From contig JAPZSB010000007.1 of the NCBI GenBank assembly GCA_027531565.1, forward strand, positions 806,001 to 870,000: a DNA stretch of 64,000 bases. The letters are read 5' to 3'. The position numbers and the translations under genes are program-made. The notes beneath the pieces are model-generated. The model was not told the origin of the DNA. It saw nothing but the letters and a program-made list of their open reading frames with translations, and did not search any database. Positions 63,395-64,000 of the stretch are shown here, in pieces; positions within the stretch are counted from its first letter, which is position 1; each line of letters starts with the position of its first letter. Source of the DNA: Beijerinckiaceae bacterium (lineage in GTDB: Bacteria; Pseudomonadota; Alphaproteobacteria; Rhizobiales; Beijerinckiaceae).

Positions 63395-64000
63395 ATGGGG
63401 TTCGAGGCATCGGGCGGGAAGACGGAGAGGCGCGGCCCTGCCCGGGCGCGGCGTTGGCTGCGGCTGGCTGCCTGGCTGAAATCCACGACCGTTTTCTGCG
63501 CGCTCATGCCGCTTCAGGCCTTCGCGCAGGACAATCCCGAAGCTTTCCAGCTGCGGCTGCCGGGCATGGGCCAGCAGACCTATGGATTGATGCACAGCGC
63601 CCTTCCGTTCGGCATCGCCCTGCTGGTCGTGACGGTCTATGCCACCGCGATCTCCATTTTCCATGTCCGGGCCCGACGCCTCTGGAACGAGCATTTCGAG
63701 GAACAGAACCGCACGATCCGCGACGCGCAGGCGCGGATGGAGCGATCGGCGCTGTTCCTCACCACCGACAAGCGGCTGCTGGTGGCCTGGAACGGCCCGA
63801 AGGGCGAGCCGGAATTCGAGGGCGATCCCGGGATTGTCGTCGAGACAACCAATCCGCACCGGGTGCTGGCCTTTTCCGAATGGCTGCCCGAGGCCGAGGC
63901 GCGCCAGCTCGACAACCATCTCCTGCAACTCCGCTCGGAGGGCACCTCCTTCAGCATGAATGCCCGCTCGATCCGCGGCGATTTCCTCGAGATCGAGGGA
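63395..64000 (+). CDS. Membrane sensor histidine kinase with PAS-like region (N-terminal 202 residues only)
   Basis: The reading frame from the ATG at 63395 (GGAGG at 63383-63387) stays open to the window edge. It has a basic N-terminus and a hydrophobic segment or signal (about 27-45, cleavage possible after AFAQ). A second membrane segment lies near 70-90, followed by a charged coiled coil and a PAS-like region that starts near residue 110. Rhizobial genomes commonly carry a PAS sensor histidine kinase just after ahcY, so I infer the rest, but the kinase domain is outside the window. Confidence 0.7.
   Translation, partial: MGFEASGGKTERRGPARARRWLRLAAWLKSTTVFCALMPLQAFAQDNPEAFQLRLPGMGQQTYGLMHSALPFGIALLVVTVYATAISIFHVRARRLWNEHFEEQNRTIRDAQARMERSALFLTTDKRLLVAWNGPKGEPEFEGDPGIVVETTNPHRVLAFSEWLPEAEARQLDNHLLQLRSEGTSFSMNARSIRGDFLEIEG

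Overview
The window is a stretch of ordinary chromosome from a GC-rich alphaproteobacterium, most likely of the order Hyphomicrobiales (Rhizobiales). The order-level signs are a ChvI/ChvG two-component pair followed by a short HPr kinase, a mannose-type EIIA and HPr, then ahcY; OlsB and rhizobial-type PmtA lipid enzymes; the membrane ferritin MbfA behind an Irr-type operator; an FzlA-like protein; RpoH promoters of the alphaproteobacterial type; and short palindromes resembling Rhizobiales intergenic repeats. I cannot name the genus. I see no rRNA, tRNA, CRISPR array, insertion sequence, phage or integration site, and no gap of more than 300 bases without a gene.

Layout. 1-9,091: a Tad/Cpa type IVc pilus locus (end of cpaA, then cpaB-C-D-E-F-tadB-tadC on the plus strand, with tadD convergent). 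9,243-11,959: M17 aminopeptidase, MarR regulator and NlpC/P60 hydrolase. 12,035-19,054: exported DUF1194 protein, then hrpB, UDP-glucose dehydrogenase and malic enzyme on the minus strand. 19,246-25,526: mutS, an unknown membrane protein, mbfA and comM. 25,640-28,427: hybrid histidine kinase and olsB. 28,415-32,052: a minus-strand SDR/queG/fzlA run, divergent from uppP. 32,056-34,970: nth, DUF2244, an AraC-type/alkyltransferase fusion and a TRIC-family channel. 35,146-43,600: dnaK, dnaJ, pmtA, cysK (minus), an FMN reductase, pyrF, two DUF1330 genes, dapB and gpmA. 43,662-49,466: grpE, glnD, gshB, yraN and rsmI, all minus. 49,705-54,748: a PBP-activator lipoprotein, hemW-rdgB-rph (minus) and hrcA. 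54,913-64,000: pckA and hugZ (minus), chvI-chvG-hprK-EIIA-ptsH, ahcY and the start of a sensor kinase.

How it works together. Several genes serve envelope homeostasis: surface pili, ornithine lipid (OlsB) and phosphatidylcholine (PmtA) synthesis, undecaprenyl phosphate recycling (UppP), an FtsZ-binding GST-like protein, a peptidoglycan hydrolase and the ChvG/ChvI envelope stress pathway. The heat-shock genes dnaK-dnaJ, grpE and hrcA lie in three separate units; the first two have recognisable RpoH promoters. PII uridylylation (GlnD) and the HprK-EIIA-HPr chain join nitrogen and carbon signalling, next to pckA and malic enzyme.

The most rewarding signals are regulatory: an Irr-like box on the mbfA promoter, a textbook Pho box before olsB, a perfect 22-bp palindrome just upstream of the ahcY promoter, RpoH promoters before dnaK and grpE, and CtrA-like boxes at the two Tad units. 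I found no clearly new multi-gene system. The least explained genes are the DUF1194 vWA protein, the membrane protein divergent from mbfA and the DUF1330 pair.
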